A stretch of DNA of 64,000 bases from Hydrangea macrophylla (taxonomy: Eukaryota; Streptophyta; Magnoliopsida; Cornales; Hydrangeaceae). A model generated the notes under the pieces. It did not search any database. It saw nothing but the letters and a program-made list of their open reading frames with translations, and was not told where the DNA came from. Of this stretch, positions 1-10,722 are shown one piece after another (the stretch's first letter is position 1; every line of letters begins with the position of its first letter). The stretch covers positions 55,580,274-55,644,273 of the forward strand of contig CM066998.1 in assembly GCA_033977485.1 (NCBI GenBank). Direction: 5' to 3'. Both the position numbers and the translations under genes were made by a program.

Positions 1-1
1 T

Positions 2-397
2 AGCTTAGCTGAAGGGCATATCATTCATGCAAGAGTGTGGAAAAGGGAAGCCATGGACCCTAGCTTAGCTGAAGCTCATGCGGCCTTTTCAGCGATTTCT
101 GAAGCAGTCTTATTGGGTCTCAAGCATGTTGTTTTTGAAGGAGATTCGCTTTTGTTGTGCTTGCCATTGAGTGACTGGGAGTCTTGCCCAGATTGGACGC
201 TGGAAGCTCTTATTCTCAATAGTAGGAGATTGTTGGGTACCTCTTTTGTTTTTTGGAAAGTTCTTAAAGTACTCAGATCTGCTAATTGTGTTGCTCACAA
301 GCTAGCCCAATGAACTATGAAGTGTAATTGTTTTGGGCACATCCCCCTTCAAGAGATTCCTCCTTTTGTTGTTGAGGAAGATTTTGAAAGGGGCTAA
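2..397 (+). pseudogene. LINE ORF2 C-terminal end, RNase H-like
   Basis: The frame is open from base 2 at the window edge to a TGA at 311-313, then continues in frame to TAA at 395-397. Seen: an RNase H-like fold with acidic residues in AEAHAAF and FEGDS, and a terminal RSANCVAHKLAQ block. In plant LINEs and RVT_3-type domains this block ends the RNase H module. The residues after the TGA (CNCFGHIPLQEIPPFV) look like the usual LINE tail, so the TGA is a premature stop, probably from a Trp codon. A 15-bp stretch is repeated 60 bp apart (1-15 and 61-75). Orientation agrees with the poly-A run 47 bp downstream. Alternative: a stand-alone RNase H-like gene fragment. Confidence 0.75.
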
Positions 398-443
398 TGC
401 CTTATTTTGGTTTCTGTTGGTTATGAAAGTTTCTTTCTTCAGC

Positions 444-457
444 AAAAAAAAAAAAAT
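444..457 (+). repeat. Poly-A tail, 3' end of LINE
   Basis: A run of 13 A's preceded by cttcagc lies 47 bp after the LINE-like ORF and in the same orientation. A poly-A tail directly in genomic DNA is the hallmark of target-primed reverse transcription, so this probably marks the 3' boundary of the LINE copy. No target duplication can be checked because the 5' end is outside the window. Confidence 0.65.
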
Positions 458-874
458 TTGTTCCATGCTCTTCCATGTCAATTAAGTACTGCCATTTCAA
501 ATAAACTATATGTAAGATAACCTCAACCAAAAGCTAGTAATAGAATCCAAACCTAAGTTAATGAATATGATATGTTCAAAGACAGACTAGTATACGAGTA
601 GATGTCAACTAGGGAGCTATGGCAGGCACGTGTGAGCAGGAGAGAGAAGGGGCAGCTGTGCCAAATAAAATTAACACATGAAAATAGACTTTATACAAAT
701 TTTAATCAGGCCTATTGTCTGGTCCGAAAGTGTGTACCTGAATGTGTTACCCCGCTAATTATAATCTCGTCAGTTGATGTGTCGCGAATTATATGATTTT
801 CACAAATACATGTTATGTCTATTTTAAGTGCAATCTCATTCAACATAATACAAATATAACTGCATTTTCTCTAC
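458..874. other. Unassigned intergenic DNA
   Basis: AT-rich sequence. A 64-codon open frame at 602-796 has no recognisable motif. I see no supported gene or repeat here. Confidence 0.5.
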
Positions 875-877
875 GAG

Positions 878-1064
878 TAATGCTATGATTCTCAAATCAT
901 AATCCTAACTTTACATCCCTAGTGATGTAGTTGTGATGTAGCAGTGGAGTCACCTTTAACAATGATGAACCATTTCAACATCATCCAATAAATATTCAGT
1001 GGGCCCACAATCATATCATTTGTAATATGAATTTGTGATTTAAAATTTGAGAAGCATAATATTA
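878..1064. mobile_element. MITE 1, imperfect terminal inverted repeats
   Basis: The left end (878-897, taatgctatgattctcaaat) and the reverse complement of the right end (1045-1064, taatattatgcttctcaaat) match at 17 of 20 positions. The interior is short, AT-rich and non-coding, as in a MITE. The termini resemble those of the MITE immediately downstream, suggesting one family or a nested pair. The target duplication is unclear. Confidence 0.55.
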
Positions 1065-1086
1065 ATCTTTCTTTATAATTTGGAAA

Positions 1087-1271
1087 GAGTGATGTGATGC
1101 TATGCTTCCCAAATTTCTATCCCAAAAGTGCTTCCCAAATGATGTGGCAGTGTGGCCAGGTAAATAACTTAATCAAAATTTAACTGATTCCACTGAATTA
1201 GACCTAGCCCATTGCCACGTCATTTGGAAAGCACTTTTTGGGATATAAATTTGGAAAGTATAGCACTACTC
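1087..1271. mobile_element. MITE 2, about 60-bp terminal inverted repeats, candidate 9-bp TSD
   Basis: The left end (gatgctatgcttcccaaatt, from about 1096) and the reverse complement of the right end (gagtagtgctatactttcca, from 1271) align over about 60 bp with small differences. The two arms make up most of the 185-bp element, so it could fold into a hairpin. The sequence atttggaaa occurs immediately outside both ends (1078-1086 and 1272-1280). A 9-bp duplication would fit a Mutator-like MITE, but the same word also occurs inside the arms, so this is tentative. Confidence 0.65.
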
Positions 1272-1306
1272 ATTTGGAAAAACAGAAAGAACTTAGACCT
1301 TCTCAC

Positions 1307-1930
1307 TGTTGGGATTATGGAGCCTAATTCCATCGGAATTGTTTAATAAATTGTTTCTAATCAAAGAAGAAAAATCTGGATAGAGCAGTGTCGCGAGGGC
1401 GGGCCGCGTGATCAGCGGACAGGGGTCTGAGGAGTGTGCAAAGAAAAGTCTAGAACATTCTAAAAAGTTAGCACATTGGGGATCCACATGAGCAGGACGC
1501 ATGCGCGAGATCGAGGAACAGCCGCAGATTGTTTGTTTCCTATTTGGTTTAGGAAGGCCATTTTGATTTAGAAACTGTTTAGTCATTCCTATTCAATTTA
1601 GGAAGTGATTTAGGGTTAGAAAACTGTAGAGGCTTATACATAAATATCTATGTTGATCATTGTATTTGTTTGTATGAGCCACCAATGGGAGTGTGCACTA
1701 TCGTATCAACCATGTGAGATCAAGTTGAGAGCCCCCTCTTGTAACCCGAGACTAGTATAATGAGATATTGCAAAGTGTGGACGTAGACATTCTTTGGGCC
1801 AAACCACGTACAAATCTGATGTTCTATTTTGTGTTTGATTTATTTTCCTTATGTTTTATTCTGCTTGCTCGCCCCTCACATGATTCTGGAGGGTATTTGA
1901 TCGTTTTCGTAAGTAATTAAATTCCTAACA
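1307..1930 (+). mobile_element. LTR of a copia-like or TRIM/LARD element
   Basis: Starts TGTTGGGATT and ends AATTCCTAACA, which are inverted complements with the canonical TG...CA termini. It is directly followed by a tRNA-Met-type primer-binding site, which defines it as a 5' LTR on the plus strand. It holds no coding sequence. No second LTR is seen, and the interior is cut at 2587 by another LTR start, so the element is truncated. Confidence 0.7.
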
Positions 1931-1946
1931 ACTAATATCAGAGCCA
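1931..1946 (+). promoter_or_regulatory. Primer-binding site, tRNA-Met type, diverged
   Basis: actaatatcagagcc begins right after the LTR end. The canonical site complementary to the 3' end of initiator tRNA-Met contains TGGTATCAGAGC. Here two bases differ at its start, a G-to-A type change included. Confidence 0.7.
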
Positions 1947-1947
1947 T

Positions 1948-2586
1948 GGTTTCAGATCCATGGTGGTTGGACATTTCTCTTGCTTGATAGATTCCGTATA
2001 TGGTACGATGGTACATATGTGCTCCTGTAGAAAATAATCTGATGGGTTCCAAGAAGACACGATGGTAGACACAGGCGCAATCACCCAACAGAGGTAATTG
2101 TTAGGATACTGCACGTAGGAACGGTGATCAGATATTTTTTGGAGCAAATTCACGGTTGGGTTGGCGTGATGTGGCATAAGGTCGATGTAGGAATCTATGT
2201 TTGTCTGCCGGTGGTGTTCATAAGGTGCAAGCGCGGAGCTACAGGTGAGGCCATTAAAATCACACAAGGGCAAGCGATTTGGAGAGAGAAAGGGTTTTTG
2301 GTATCAGTGGGTGAACAATAGCTACAGAAGGATGAAAAATCAAAGTTCTTGCAAGTGGAGTTCTTACAAGTGGTGAAGGGTTTTCTTCATAGGTTAAAAC
2401 TTTTGTAAGTGGTGAATGGTGTTGTTTCACGGTTGAAATTCTTGCAAGTAGTGAAACCATATTTGAAGAGGAGGATCGGGTGCCATTGGTTCAATAAGTG
2501 TTGGTTGTGATCGGGTTGATAAAGATTCTCCATGTGGAAGAAAAAAATGGCGGCTTGAAGTCATGAGAAAAGTTTATTTCTGGAAA
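1948..2586 (+). other. Degenerate retroelement interior with short direct repeats
   Basis: Follows the LTR and PBS. No gag or pol motif is recognisable. At about 2343-2452 a loose repeat occurs four times: gttcttgcaagtggag, gttcttacaagtggtgaa, acttttgtaagtggtgaa, attcttgcaagtagtgaa. Small open frames on both strands here have no support. Probably the non-coding interior of a non-autonomous element. Confidence 0.45.
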
Positions 2587-4357
2587 TGTAGACACCCTAT
2601 TTTAGTTCGTCCGTTCGACAGAAGGAATGTCGCCTCAAGAACAACCCGATGACTATAATCGAAAATGTTAATTATGAAGAAGAACTCTGTGAAGCACTGT
2701 GGTCTCTTAGATACGTTAGAATAACCTCTAGGAAGACTTAGTTATGGTAGAAACACAAATTAGAAACAAAAAACCAAGTTAGGATATCCTTTTCACATTA
2801 AATGACAAAAAATTCCCTTTTACCGAGCAAAATTTAGACCTCGGGGTGGATTTATGAGAATTCCATTTACAGAATATTCCTAAAATAGCTTTAATTTATG
2901 CCCCAAGCCTCCTCATTGGCTAAAAACAACTTAGGAGAATTTTTAACCTTTTTACACCTCCCAAGTTTGTTCCTTCTTGGAGTCAGCGTCACCTTTTTTA
3001 CCGTAACTCAAAATCCACAAACTCTTTTGAATGAGACAAAAAATGCCCTAAACTAGACTTCCATACCTTTTCAACGGTATACCATAATCCCAAAATGGAT
3101 AATTGAGGTGAGTGAACGAAGCCCGAGAAGTCAAGGGAGAAAACACAACTTTCTGGGGTGAGTGCTATGGTAGCACTCAGCTAAGTGTCGTGTAGAACTC
3201 TCGGAGTGCTGCCCCAGCCCTCTGAGTGCCACTATGGCTCTCAGATGCCTTAGATGCTTTCTGGACCCTTGATTTAACCTCATTCTGCATGAAAACCCCC
3301 AAAAATGTCAAAATTGTGTTTTTTTTTTCATCCCACATCACTTAGCTATGAACTTTTCAACCCAAGTCTCAAACTATAAAGGGGGTCCTCCTCTCCCCAT
3401 CCAATACACCTAAAAATGCTAAGGACTAGAGAGCCCAAGGAAACACCCATTGGAGGATTCCTAAGATCTCCTTGGAAGTTCTTAGGAATATTATAAGTTT
3501 TAGAATTAGGATTCGAGTCTGGGAGTCCTCGATGCTAGAAGAGCTTTGCAGAAGTATTCTGAGGGAAGTTCTTTGGGGTAAGTTCTTCTTCTTTTCTTTT
3601 TCATTTTCTGCTTTATTTTATTGTTTGACCTTTTTATTCATAGTTCTAAGTTAGTTTTCTTTTTTTTTTTCTTAATGTTCTTCATAATTATTGCTTTTGA
3701 TCTTTAAAGTCATAGGATAGTTTCAATTCCTTGTTTGTAGTATCCTTATTAAAGTTGAGTTATCCTAGGTGAACTCTACCGAATATTGATGTAGTCAGAG
3801 CTTGTGGGGTTGGTATCCAATCCATGGATATCCGACCCCTGGGGGGTAATGAAACCTTAATTTGGATCTACGAGTCTAGCTTTAGGGCACTCATATAGTT
3901 GTAATACATGTTAATTAAAATAGTAGGATATACACATTTATTTGTATCCTTGTATAATTAGTTTAATTCATTGAATTAATTCATATCCATGCACATGCAT
4001 ACACAAGCACACTATCCTCATGTAGAATAACATGTTATCCATAATAGGGATAACACCTAATTAGGGTTACATATGCACACTACTACACGTAGTAGTCATG
4101 CTTTGAAACAAATATGTGCTATTCTTGCTTAGAATAGTAGGGTATTCACTTAGATTATCCTCTATGTACATATGTTGTTATTGTCCTAACCATGGTTAAT
4201 TAAGATAATTAGGAATGCTATGCTATCCCGGGTAAGTTCTCCAGCTTCCCTCTTATATGATTACATGTGTGTAGAATTCATATTTTTCTAGGGTTTTGAG
4301 TGCGATTTTCACGTTTTCTTTGATTTTATTTCCTTGTGCATGCATAGCGGAGCGTAG
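2587..4357 (+). mobile_element. 5' part of a long LTR (element Y), interrupted by element A
   Basis: Starts TGTAGACACCCTATTTTAG, a terminus of the same type as the reverse complement of 18016-18027 in element X. No polypurine tract precedes it, so it is probably a 5' LTR. It contains a TATA-like ctataaagg at 3374-3382 and, at about 3155-3260, nested short inverted words (gagtgc/gcactc). No LTR end is found before element A starts at 4358, so A appears to have inserted here. The remainder is not seen elsewhere in the window. No coding sequence is recognised. Confidence 0.5.
3374..3382 (+). promoter_or_regulatory. TATA-like box in LTR Y
   Basis: ctataaagg, followed by a CT-rich stretch (gtcctcctctcccc), fits a plant LTR core promoter about 790 bp into the LTR. 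Confidence 0.35.
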
Positions 4358-4486
4358 TGTAATACCCTGTATTTTGGAGTGTATATTAATAAATAAGACT
4401 TCGTATTTGTAATTGTATAACCCTTACCCTTCATTTGGTAAATTTTGGTTACCAATTAATTGTTTTTTAATATATTTTTTTTATTT

Positions 4487-4662
4487 CCAATCGATTGCCA
4501 CTATTTGTATACCAATCGATTGACATGCTTCCCAATCGATTGCCATTCTGCCGACCTAAATTCATTACGTGGCATATACCAATCAATTGCCATTGACTCA
4601 TAATCGATTGCCTTCAAATATCTCTCACCAATCGATTGCCATAAGTATCAATCGATTGGCAT
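4487..4662. repeat. CAATCGATTG palindrome cluster 1 (upstream of TATA)
   Basis: Seven copies or near copies of CAATCGATTG, mostly written ccaatcgattgcca, are spaced about 20-35 bp apart. Variants include caatcaattg and ataatcgattg. They lie upstream of the TATA box, in U3. A homologous cluster is in the 3' LTR at 12786-12983. Confidence 0.85.
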
Positions 4663-4718
4663 CTGCTGAGACAAGTTTTCTTCTTTACTTCATGTTTTGA
4701 CACATGACACATTTTCCC

Positions 4719-4730
4719 TTTATATATATG
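4719..4730 (+). promoter_or_regulatory. TATA box of element A 5' LTR
   Basis: tttatatatatg, about 360 bp into the LTR, followed by a GA-rich transcribed-leader-like stretch. The same box is at 13040-13050 in the 3' LTR. Confidence 0.55.
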
Positions 4731-5135
4731 CATTCATTTCATGGCCTTGGGGCAGTTTACACAGTCTTGAGAGAGAGAGAGAGAGGCACACCTTGTGAGA
4801 TATATATACACATCCATACATATATATCTCTATAAACATACACATACTGCCTTGGGAAAAGGAAGAAGACGAGAAGGAAGAAAATAGAAGAAAAAGAAAG
4901 AAGGAGAGACAGAAAGAGACGCAGAGAGACAGAGAGAGAAGAGGGGAAGAGAAGAGAGAGAAAGCTTTGAAGCGTCATAGCTCAACACACACCCAAACAC
5001 ACGCTAGGTGAGTCTAAACTCACTTGGTCTCACTATATACTATTTTTACAAGTTTACATGAAGGTTAGACATATTAAATACATCCTTAAGATGTTTATAT
5101 ACTCTATTTTATGTTTCTACTAGAGAAGACGAAGT

Positions 5136-5366
5136 ACCAATCGATTGAACTTTTCCCAATCAATTGACATTAGTTAAGTCCCAATTGATTGGATATATTT
5201 CTAATCGATTGCCATTATTTGTAATCCAATTGATTGCCAACCAATTGATTGCCAAAGTTAGCAATCGATTGACATTGTTTTGGATCCAATCAATTGACAT
5301 GTGTCCCAATCGATTGTTGCATACTTTATCCTAATCTATTAACCCCTTGTCCTAATCGATTGGCAT
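5136..5366. repeat. CAATCGATTG palindrome cluster 2 (downstream of TATA)
   Basis: About eleven copies or near copies in 230 bp. Exact cores alternate with caattgattg, caatcaattg and one aatctatt, most being the two products expected from deamination of the central CpG. A homologous cluster is at 13474-13664. Confidence 0.85.
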
Positions 5367-5696
5367 TACCAGAACATGAATTATTTCTTTTGTTTATTAT
5401 ATAGAGTGTTCGATTTGTTCGATTCTCGATTCGGACTTCTATTATGCGATTATGGGTTGATTAGGGATAATGTGACAACAATGATAAGTACGATTAAGAA
5501 TCACAAATTAATGTGATGACGTTAGATACTATGCGGTTCATGTATGAGTTCGATATCTGTTCATTTCAATCAGAGTAGTCAGGCCACAATGGAAAGTTAT
5601 GTATCAATGTTTGTACAGAGCATAAGTAGGTTTGATAAGTTTTGGGTATAGTACGTGGGCAAGGCTAAGTAATCCTGAGATAGCCAAATGATCCAT

Positions 5697-5895
5697 GTTA
5701 TATCCTTAACGAGCGGTGGATGGGGATCACTAGTATACTTCGATGAGTCGTGGCAATAGATTAAATATGCTGTTGTTCAAAGCGTCATATCCCTGACATG
5801 CGGTGGATGGGTTATATCCTTAACGAGCAGGGGATGGACTGACGTGGTGTCCATGACATGCAGTGGATGGTATATATCCTTAACGAGCGATGGAC
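5697..5895. repeat. Short imperfect tandem repeats in LTR A
   Basis: The words tatccttaacgagcggtgga and tatccctgacatgcggtgga alternate, with changes, about every 30-60 bp. The same set is found at about 13990-14185 and again, more diverged, at about 14400-14580. Confidence 0.6.
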
Positions 5896-6591
5896 AGAAT
5901 GATGGTATGTTTTATAAGTTAAACTATTGAGTCTATTCTTTCAGCTGAGGTATGTTGGTAATCGTGTCGATTATCCGTCTTAGGATAATAAGACGACAAT
6001 GGTTCAGCAACAACGTTGAATGAAGAGAAGATTTTACTTAGTAGAACTATATCTTATGACTTTCATAAGTTGTTATTACGTTATAATTGGTACCTTGTGA
6101 GTTTCTATTCACTCAGCTCTCAATAAGCTGCGGCCGTTATTGCCCGGACATTCCCCGTCAAGACTATCTGGTCCCTCTTAATGTAGATAATAGAGCTTAT
6201 GATGATGGCTACTACTCTGAGGGGGAATATGCAAAGGGAGGCTCTACTGATGCTAGTTATGCCAGAGAAGGCTGTTACGCTGATGACTACCATTATGCCA
6301 GCTATAGATGGAGATTAATAATTAGTTTTATATTTCTATCTAACTTTTTGGTTTAGCGGGTACTTGGGCATCTGTTGTCTCCAGACCTGTTGTGATCTTG
6401 AGGACCACCTTGATATTATAATAGATGGAATTATTATTATATTCAGTTTGATTATGTTGCTATTCTTATTATCTAGTTAACTGGTACTGTGTGGTATGGA
6501 TAATTAGTGACATTCACACGTCATTCCCTATGATTCTAAAAAGGAAATTTATTTTTCTCTATTTTGCTGTTCCGGGGCATGATAGGATTTT

Positions 6592-6603
6592 TGGTATCAG
6601 AGC
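6592..6603 (+). promoter_or_regulatory. Primer-binding site (tRNA-Met), element A
   Basis: TGGTATCAGAGC, an exact match to the usual initiator tRNA-Met complement, sits just after the 5' LTR. Confidence 0.85.
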
Positions 6604-6738
6604 TCTAGGTTGTGATACTTTCGATCACTAACGATTCCACACCATCTGGTCCTTGTATTTTAAGATTTTTTGAGATGAGATATGAGTTTAAGATAAGTTC
6701 GTCCTTCTGATGATAGATGGTTTTCTTTGCAGGTTAGT

Positions 6739-7767
6739 ATGGATCCGGGTTTCCACTTGTTTATGGATGATTCATTTAGTGGACATGTTATTTTTGGTGA
6801 CACGGTAGAGCCAACCATACCAGAGATATACCAGAGCCACATTTGCTAGACGGCTAGTTAATACTTGAAGGAAAGAATATGGACTTCTCTACATGTTGTT
6901 GGCACGACGCACCCTATATAGATACGTATGGATGTGTATCACTATGCTATGACTCGAGCAGCCATATACCAGGAGATGGCTAGATTCATTTAGAGTAAGC
7001 TAGAGGTAGACGAGATTGAGTTGTGATCTATTATAGTCAGGCCTATTCCGCCAGACCCTTCAGCTACTCCAGCCCCGGCAGCCCCACGTTCAGTGCTAGT
7101 TTCAGAGCCTGTGCTGATTCAAGGTGAGGAGGATCCAGAGCTAGATGATGAGCATCCTGACGAGGGTATCGACAGGGATAGAGAGGAAGAGCCTATGGAC
7201 GATGAGGACCCAGCAGAAGAGGAGCCTGCACACAATGACAATGATGATGAGCCATAGAGTGACCCGAAGGAACTAGAGTTTAACCCAGGACACGAGCCAG
7301 AGAACTCTGAGGCAGATATCGTGGTTGGAGAGGGTAATGCAGTGATAGAGGGAGATGTGATCATGGAGGTAGTAGAGGAGGACGTTCCTAACGAGGAGAT
7401 AGTTGTGTCAGAGGTACCTGTTATGCCAGCATTACCAGCCGGACCTATAGTGCATATGGCAGCCATGGCTGATATGGCAATATGATGGATAACTGAGATG
7501 GTCGGTCAACTAGTTGGATTTATTATATGAGAGGCTACATTAGCAGGGGCATTGGGCATATCTGATGGATTTGTTGTTGTAGTCATCGACGTCGCTAATC
7601 AGGCGATGATAGCAGAGGATGCAGAGGTCGGGATAGTTAAGGATTGGGATATCAGAGTGGTAGTTGGAGATCTTGCTGCACTAGTTGAGGATGCTTCCCT
7701 TGAGGAGATGGACATCATTTCAGAGGATGAGGAACCACCATCAGAATCAGATACTGACGACTTTTGA
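6739..7767 (+). pseudogene. Acidic ORF upstream of gag in element A (unknown function)
   Basis: One reading frame from ATG 6739 to TGA 7767, about 342 codons, with several internal stops (for example a TAG near 7255 and TGAs near 7481 and 7528). The start MDPGF follows a splice-acceptor-like tttctttgcag. The middle is Pro/Ala-rich, then strongly Asp/Glu-rich, and it ends SESDTDDF. Frame preservation of the acidic composition across stops suggests a once-translated protein. An additional ORF before gag is known in Ogre elements. I do not recognise this one as a known domain. Open frames on the opposite strand here are shadows. Confidence 0.45.
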
Positions 7768-8144
7768 GTCGGGATATGCAGAGCTTAGTCTTTGCTAGTT
7801 TTATATCAGGACATGTTGTTCACATGATTTGTGGGAGCTTGATAGATAGCTCTTTGATCATAGCTTTATATAGATGGTATTAGTTGTAGAAGTATTGTAA
7901 ATAGTTGACCTTAGTACTGTATTAGCCTATATCCCATGTAGTACACAGTTTGACTATTGTGTACTATACGGTACATCTTTCGATATATATATATATATAT
8001 ACGAGTGGTATTCTCGATATTGATTGTGTGTTTGAGTGATATATGCTAATTAGTAGAACTGTTAGTCCTTGTTGCTTCTCGCTCTTTCTTGATTTCATTT
8101 CTACTAGAAGACTTTTAGCTAGTCAATAGGTCTTTTGTAGGTAC
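7768..8144 (+). other. Spacer between acidic ORF and gag
   Basis: Non-coding. Contains a (TA)n run near 7986-8001 and ends with tcttttgtag|gtacATG just before gag, which could be a splice acceptor. Confidence 0.4.
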
Positions 8145-9493
8145 ATGACACACATCATCACTATGGTTAGACTGAGGAATCAACCACGATTAGGAGTCCC
8201 TACTCTAGAAGGTATGGATCCAACGGGAATTTTTGAAGCATTCATGCAAAGAATGGAACATATGGGAGATACTTCTAACCACTTTACTTACTAGAGACTT
8301 ATTACACCACCACCACTGAGACAGACTGGGGATAAGTTACTCGAACATTTCGGTGGATTACACCCAAATAAATTTGACGGATTAACGGAGTCATGGAAGG
8401 CGGAACAGTGGATACGGGAAATGGAATTGACTTTTGAAGTTTTGGAATGTACTGAACAAGATAAGCGTCGTCTTGCCACATTTCAGCTCACCTATGCTGC
8501 TGCAGATAGGTGGGAAGCTGAAAGAGCCACAATAGGAACTAAAGTTGCACGGGGAATACCTTAGGGGATATTCAGGGAAAGATTTCTAGAAATGTACTTA
8601 CCAGAAGATGAGAGAGATCAACAGGAGAGGAATTTCATGAGCTTGGTCCAAGGAGGATGAACTATATGAGAATATACTACACAATTTGAGCGATTGTCTC
8701 AATTCACTCCGCATATGATCGCTACCCCACAAAAGAAGGTAAAGAGATTTCACCAAGGACTGAACCCCAACCTCAGACATATAATGGTTGGTCATCTAAA
8801 TCAGTCACTTGAGGATATTGTCACATTTGCTGCAGGATTAGAAAAGGACGCTTATCCAGCACAATGACATCAGATAAATCGACCTTAGTCGTCGAGAAGT
8901 TTTCAACAATAGAGGAATTTCCAAAACCAACCACCAAGGAATACCCAGGGTTGGAGACATTAAGAAAACTTTCAAGGCAACAAGAGAACCTGGGATGGAA
9001 CCAGGAAGCCTCAGTCAAGCTATCCCGTACCCCAGCAATATCAATGACGATGACCGCACCACCAACCAACAACGAAGGGTGTTTTAATTGTTGAAAGCCA
9101 GGGCATATTGCCAAGTTCTGCACAGCCTCCAAGGGTAACCACTAGGCAGATGCTATTTGCTAGAATTACAATAAGCCAGAGCACCTGAGCAGGGATTTCT
9201 ATGCACTATGCGGAGAATACTATAGGGTACTAGTTCAGGGGATTCAAGGACCCCCAGATCAGACACGGATGAATGCCATCATTCCGGCAAAATCAGGCTT
9301 TAATGATGATGAGCAGCAACATTTAGAAGGTATGCTCGTAATCTTTCATAGTCCAGTTAAAGCTTTATTCGATTGTAGAGTTGCACATTCATTTATTGCT
9401 GTTAAGATTGTGCGTCAATTCAATTTTGAACCCCAAACACTTGAGCTAGCACTTAATGCTGTGTCACCATTGGGAGTGACCGTTATTGGGTAA
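8145..9493 (+). pseudogene. gag-pro: gag-protease of element A, broken
   Basis: Gag begins at ATG 8145. The core (8331 on: LLEHFGGLHPNKFDG, WKAEQWIREMELTFEVL, LSQFTPHMI) is a retrotransposon gag domain. In-frame stops occur, such as TAG near 8291, and there is a frameshift between about 8865 and 9040. The zinc knuckle at about 9079-9120 (CX2CX4HX4C, with KPGHIAKFC) carries a TGA after its second Cys. The protease follows in the same frame. Its active-site region reads ALFDCRVAHSFIA, so the Asp-Ser/Thr-Gly triad of aspartic proteases is lost after the Asp. A further frameshift near 9490 moves the protease tail (LQMDWL) to another frame. Confidence 0.8.
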
Positions 9494-10700
9494 AGTGTGT
9501 AAAGATTGTTCATTAACCTTGGGAGATCAAAATCTTCCAGCAAACTTAGTGGTTCTGTCGATATTACAGTTCAACATTATCCTACAGATGGATTGGTTGA
9601 CTAGGTATGATACCAATTTAGATTTCCCTACCAGGATAATTGTATTCCAATACCAGGACGACCGACGATCAAATTCCAATGTTAGCCAGCGAACGACATG
9701 TTTCTTATAAGTTGTTTGGCTATAATCAGGAAGACGAGTATGGAACTCATGATGGTTCAGATTCCTACCGTACAAGACTTTCAGGATGTATTCCAGGATA
9801 TTAAAGGACTTCCACAAAAAAGAGAAATAAACTTCTGTATAGAACTAGTACCTGACATATTCTCGATATCTAAGACTCCATATAGGGTGGCGTCAACTGA
9901 GATGTTGGAACTGAATAAGCAAGTTTAGGAACTTGAAGATTTGGGATTTGTTCACCCAAGTACGTCACCTTGGGGAGCACTAGTTTTGGTTGTGAAGAAA
10001 AGGGATGAAACACTTCAATCTACATAGACTACAAGGAGTTGAATAAGGTTACAATCAAGAAAAGATATCCATTGTATCAGATAGACGATCTATTCGACCA
10101 GTTACGAGGATCAATGATCTTTTCAAAGATCGATTTACATTTAGGATATCTCCAATTGTTACTTTAACTAGAGGATGTGATGAAGACTGCGTTCAGGACG
10201 AGATACAGGCATTATAGGTTTTTAGTTATGCCTTTGGATTGACGAATGCGTCAGCAGTATTCATGCATTTGATGAACAAAGTATTGAGACTATATCTAAA
10301 TCAATTCATTAGAGTATTTATTGACGACATCTTGATCTACTAAAGACGAAGAAAGATCACTAGGAGCACTTACAGATTGCTTTATAGAAGCTTTAAGATA
10401 GCAAGTTATATGCAAAATTCAGCAAGTACGAATTTTGACTACAAGAGGTCAAATTCTTGGGACATATTATATCTCAAGATGATATCTTTGTGGACTCATC
10501 TAAGATCGATGCAGTCTTAAGATGGAATAGGCCAACTAATGTGACGGAGGTCAAAAGTTTCCTCAGCCTAGCAGGATATTATCAGAGATTTGTCGAAGGA
10601 TTTTCCAAGATTACAGGACCTTTGACAAATTTGACAAGAAAGGAGATAAAGCATGAATGGACAGACAAGAATGAAGGTGCATTTTAGAAGTTAAAGGAAG
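9494..10700 (+). pseudogene. pol: Protease tail and reverse transcriptase of element A, broken
   Basis: The protease C-terminus includes NIILQMDWLTRYD (about 9570-9600). RT N-terminus: TPYRVASTEMLELNKQV, LGFVHPSTSPWGALVL. Then in shifted frames [25 protein letters not shown] and FSKIDL. The catalytic box is FIDDILIY (FIDD at 10317-10328), so the two catalytic Asp residues remain. The connection region includes [21 protein letters not shown]. At least three frameshifts and several stops rule out function. Confidence 0.8.
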
Positions 10701-10722
10701 ATTAACTTTTGCACCAGTACTC

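Larger units (their letters stand above)
4358..6584 (+). repeat. 5' LTR of element A
   Basis: Begins TGTAATACCCTG, the same start as the 3' LTR at 12692. The end is placed at about 6584, just before the PBS; the exact base is uncertain because the 3' LTR lacks this part. Contents in order: palindrome cluster 1, TATA box, GA-rich leader (about 4768-4975), palindrome cluster 2, and short paired repeats near 5697-5895. A 90-codon open frame at 6087-6356 lies in the LTR and has no motif support. Confidence 0.85.

Noticed and set aside
4487..5366. Regularly spaced repeats as a CRISPR array
   Set aside because: Eukaryotic DNA. The repeats are 10-14 bp palindromes with uneven spacers inside an LTR, and no cas-like genes are present.
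7119..7466. Ser-rich minus-strand open frame of 115 codons
   Set aside because: It is the antisense of the acidic plus-strand ORF of element A. GAG/GAT codons read in reverse give Ser/Leu-rich frames.
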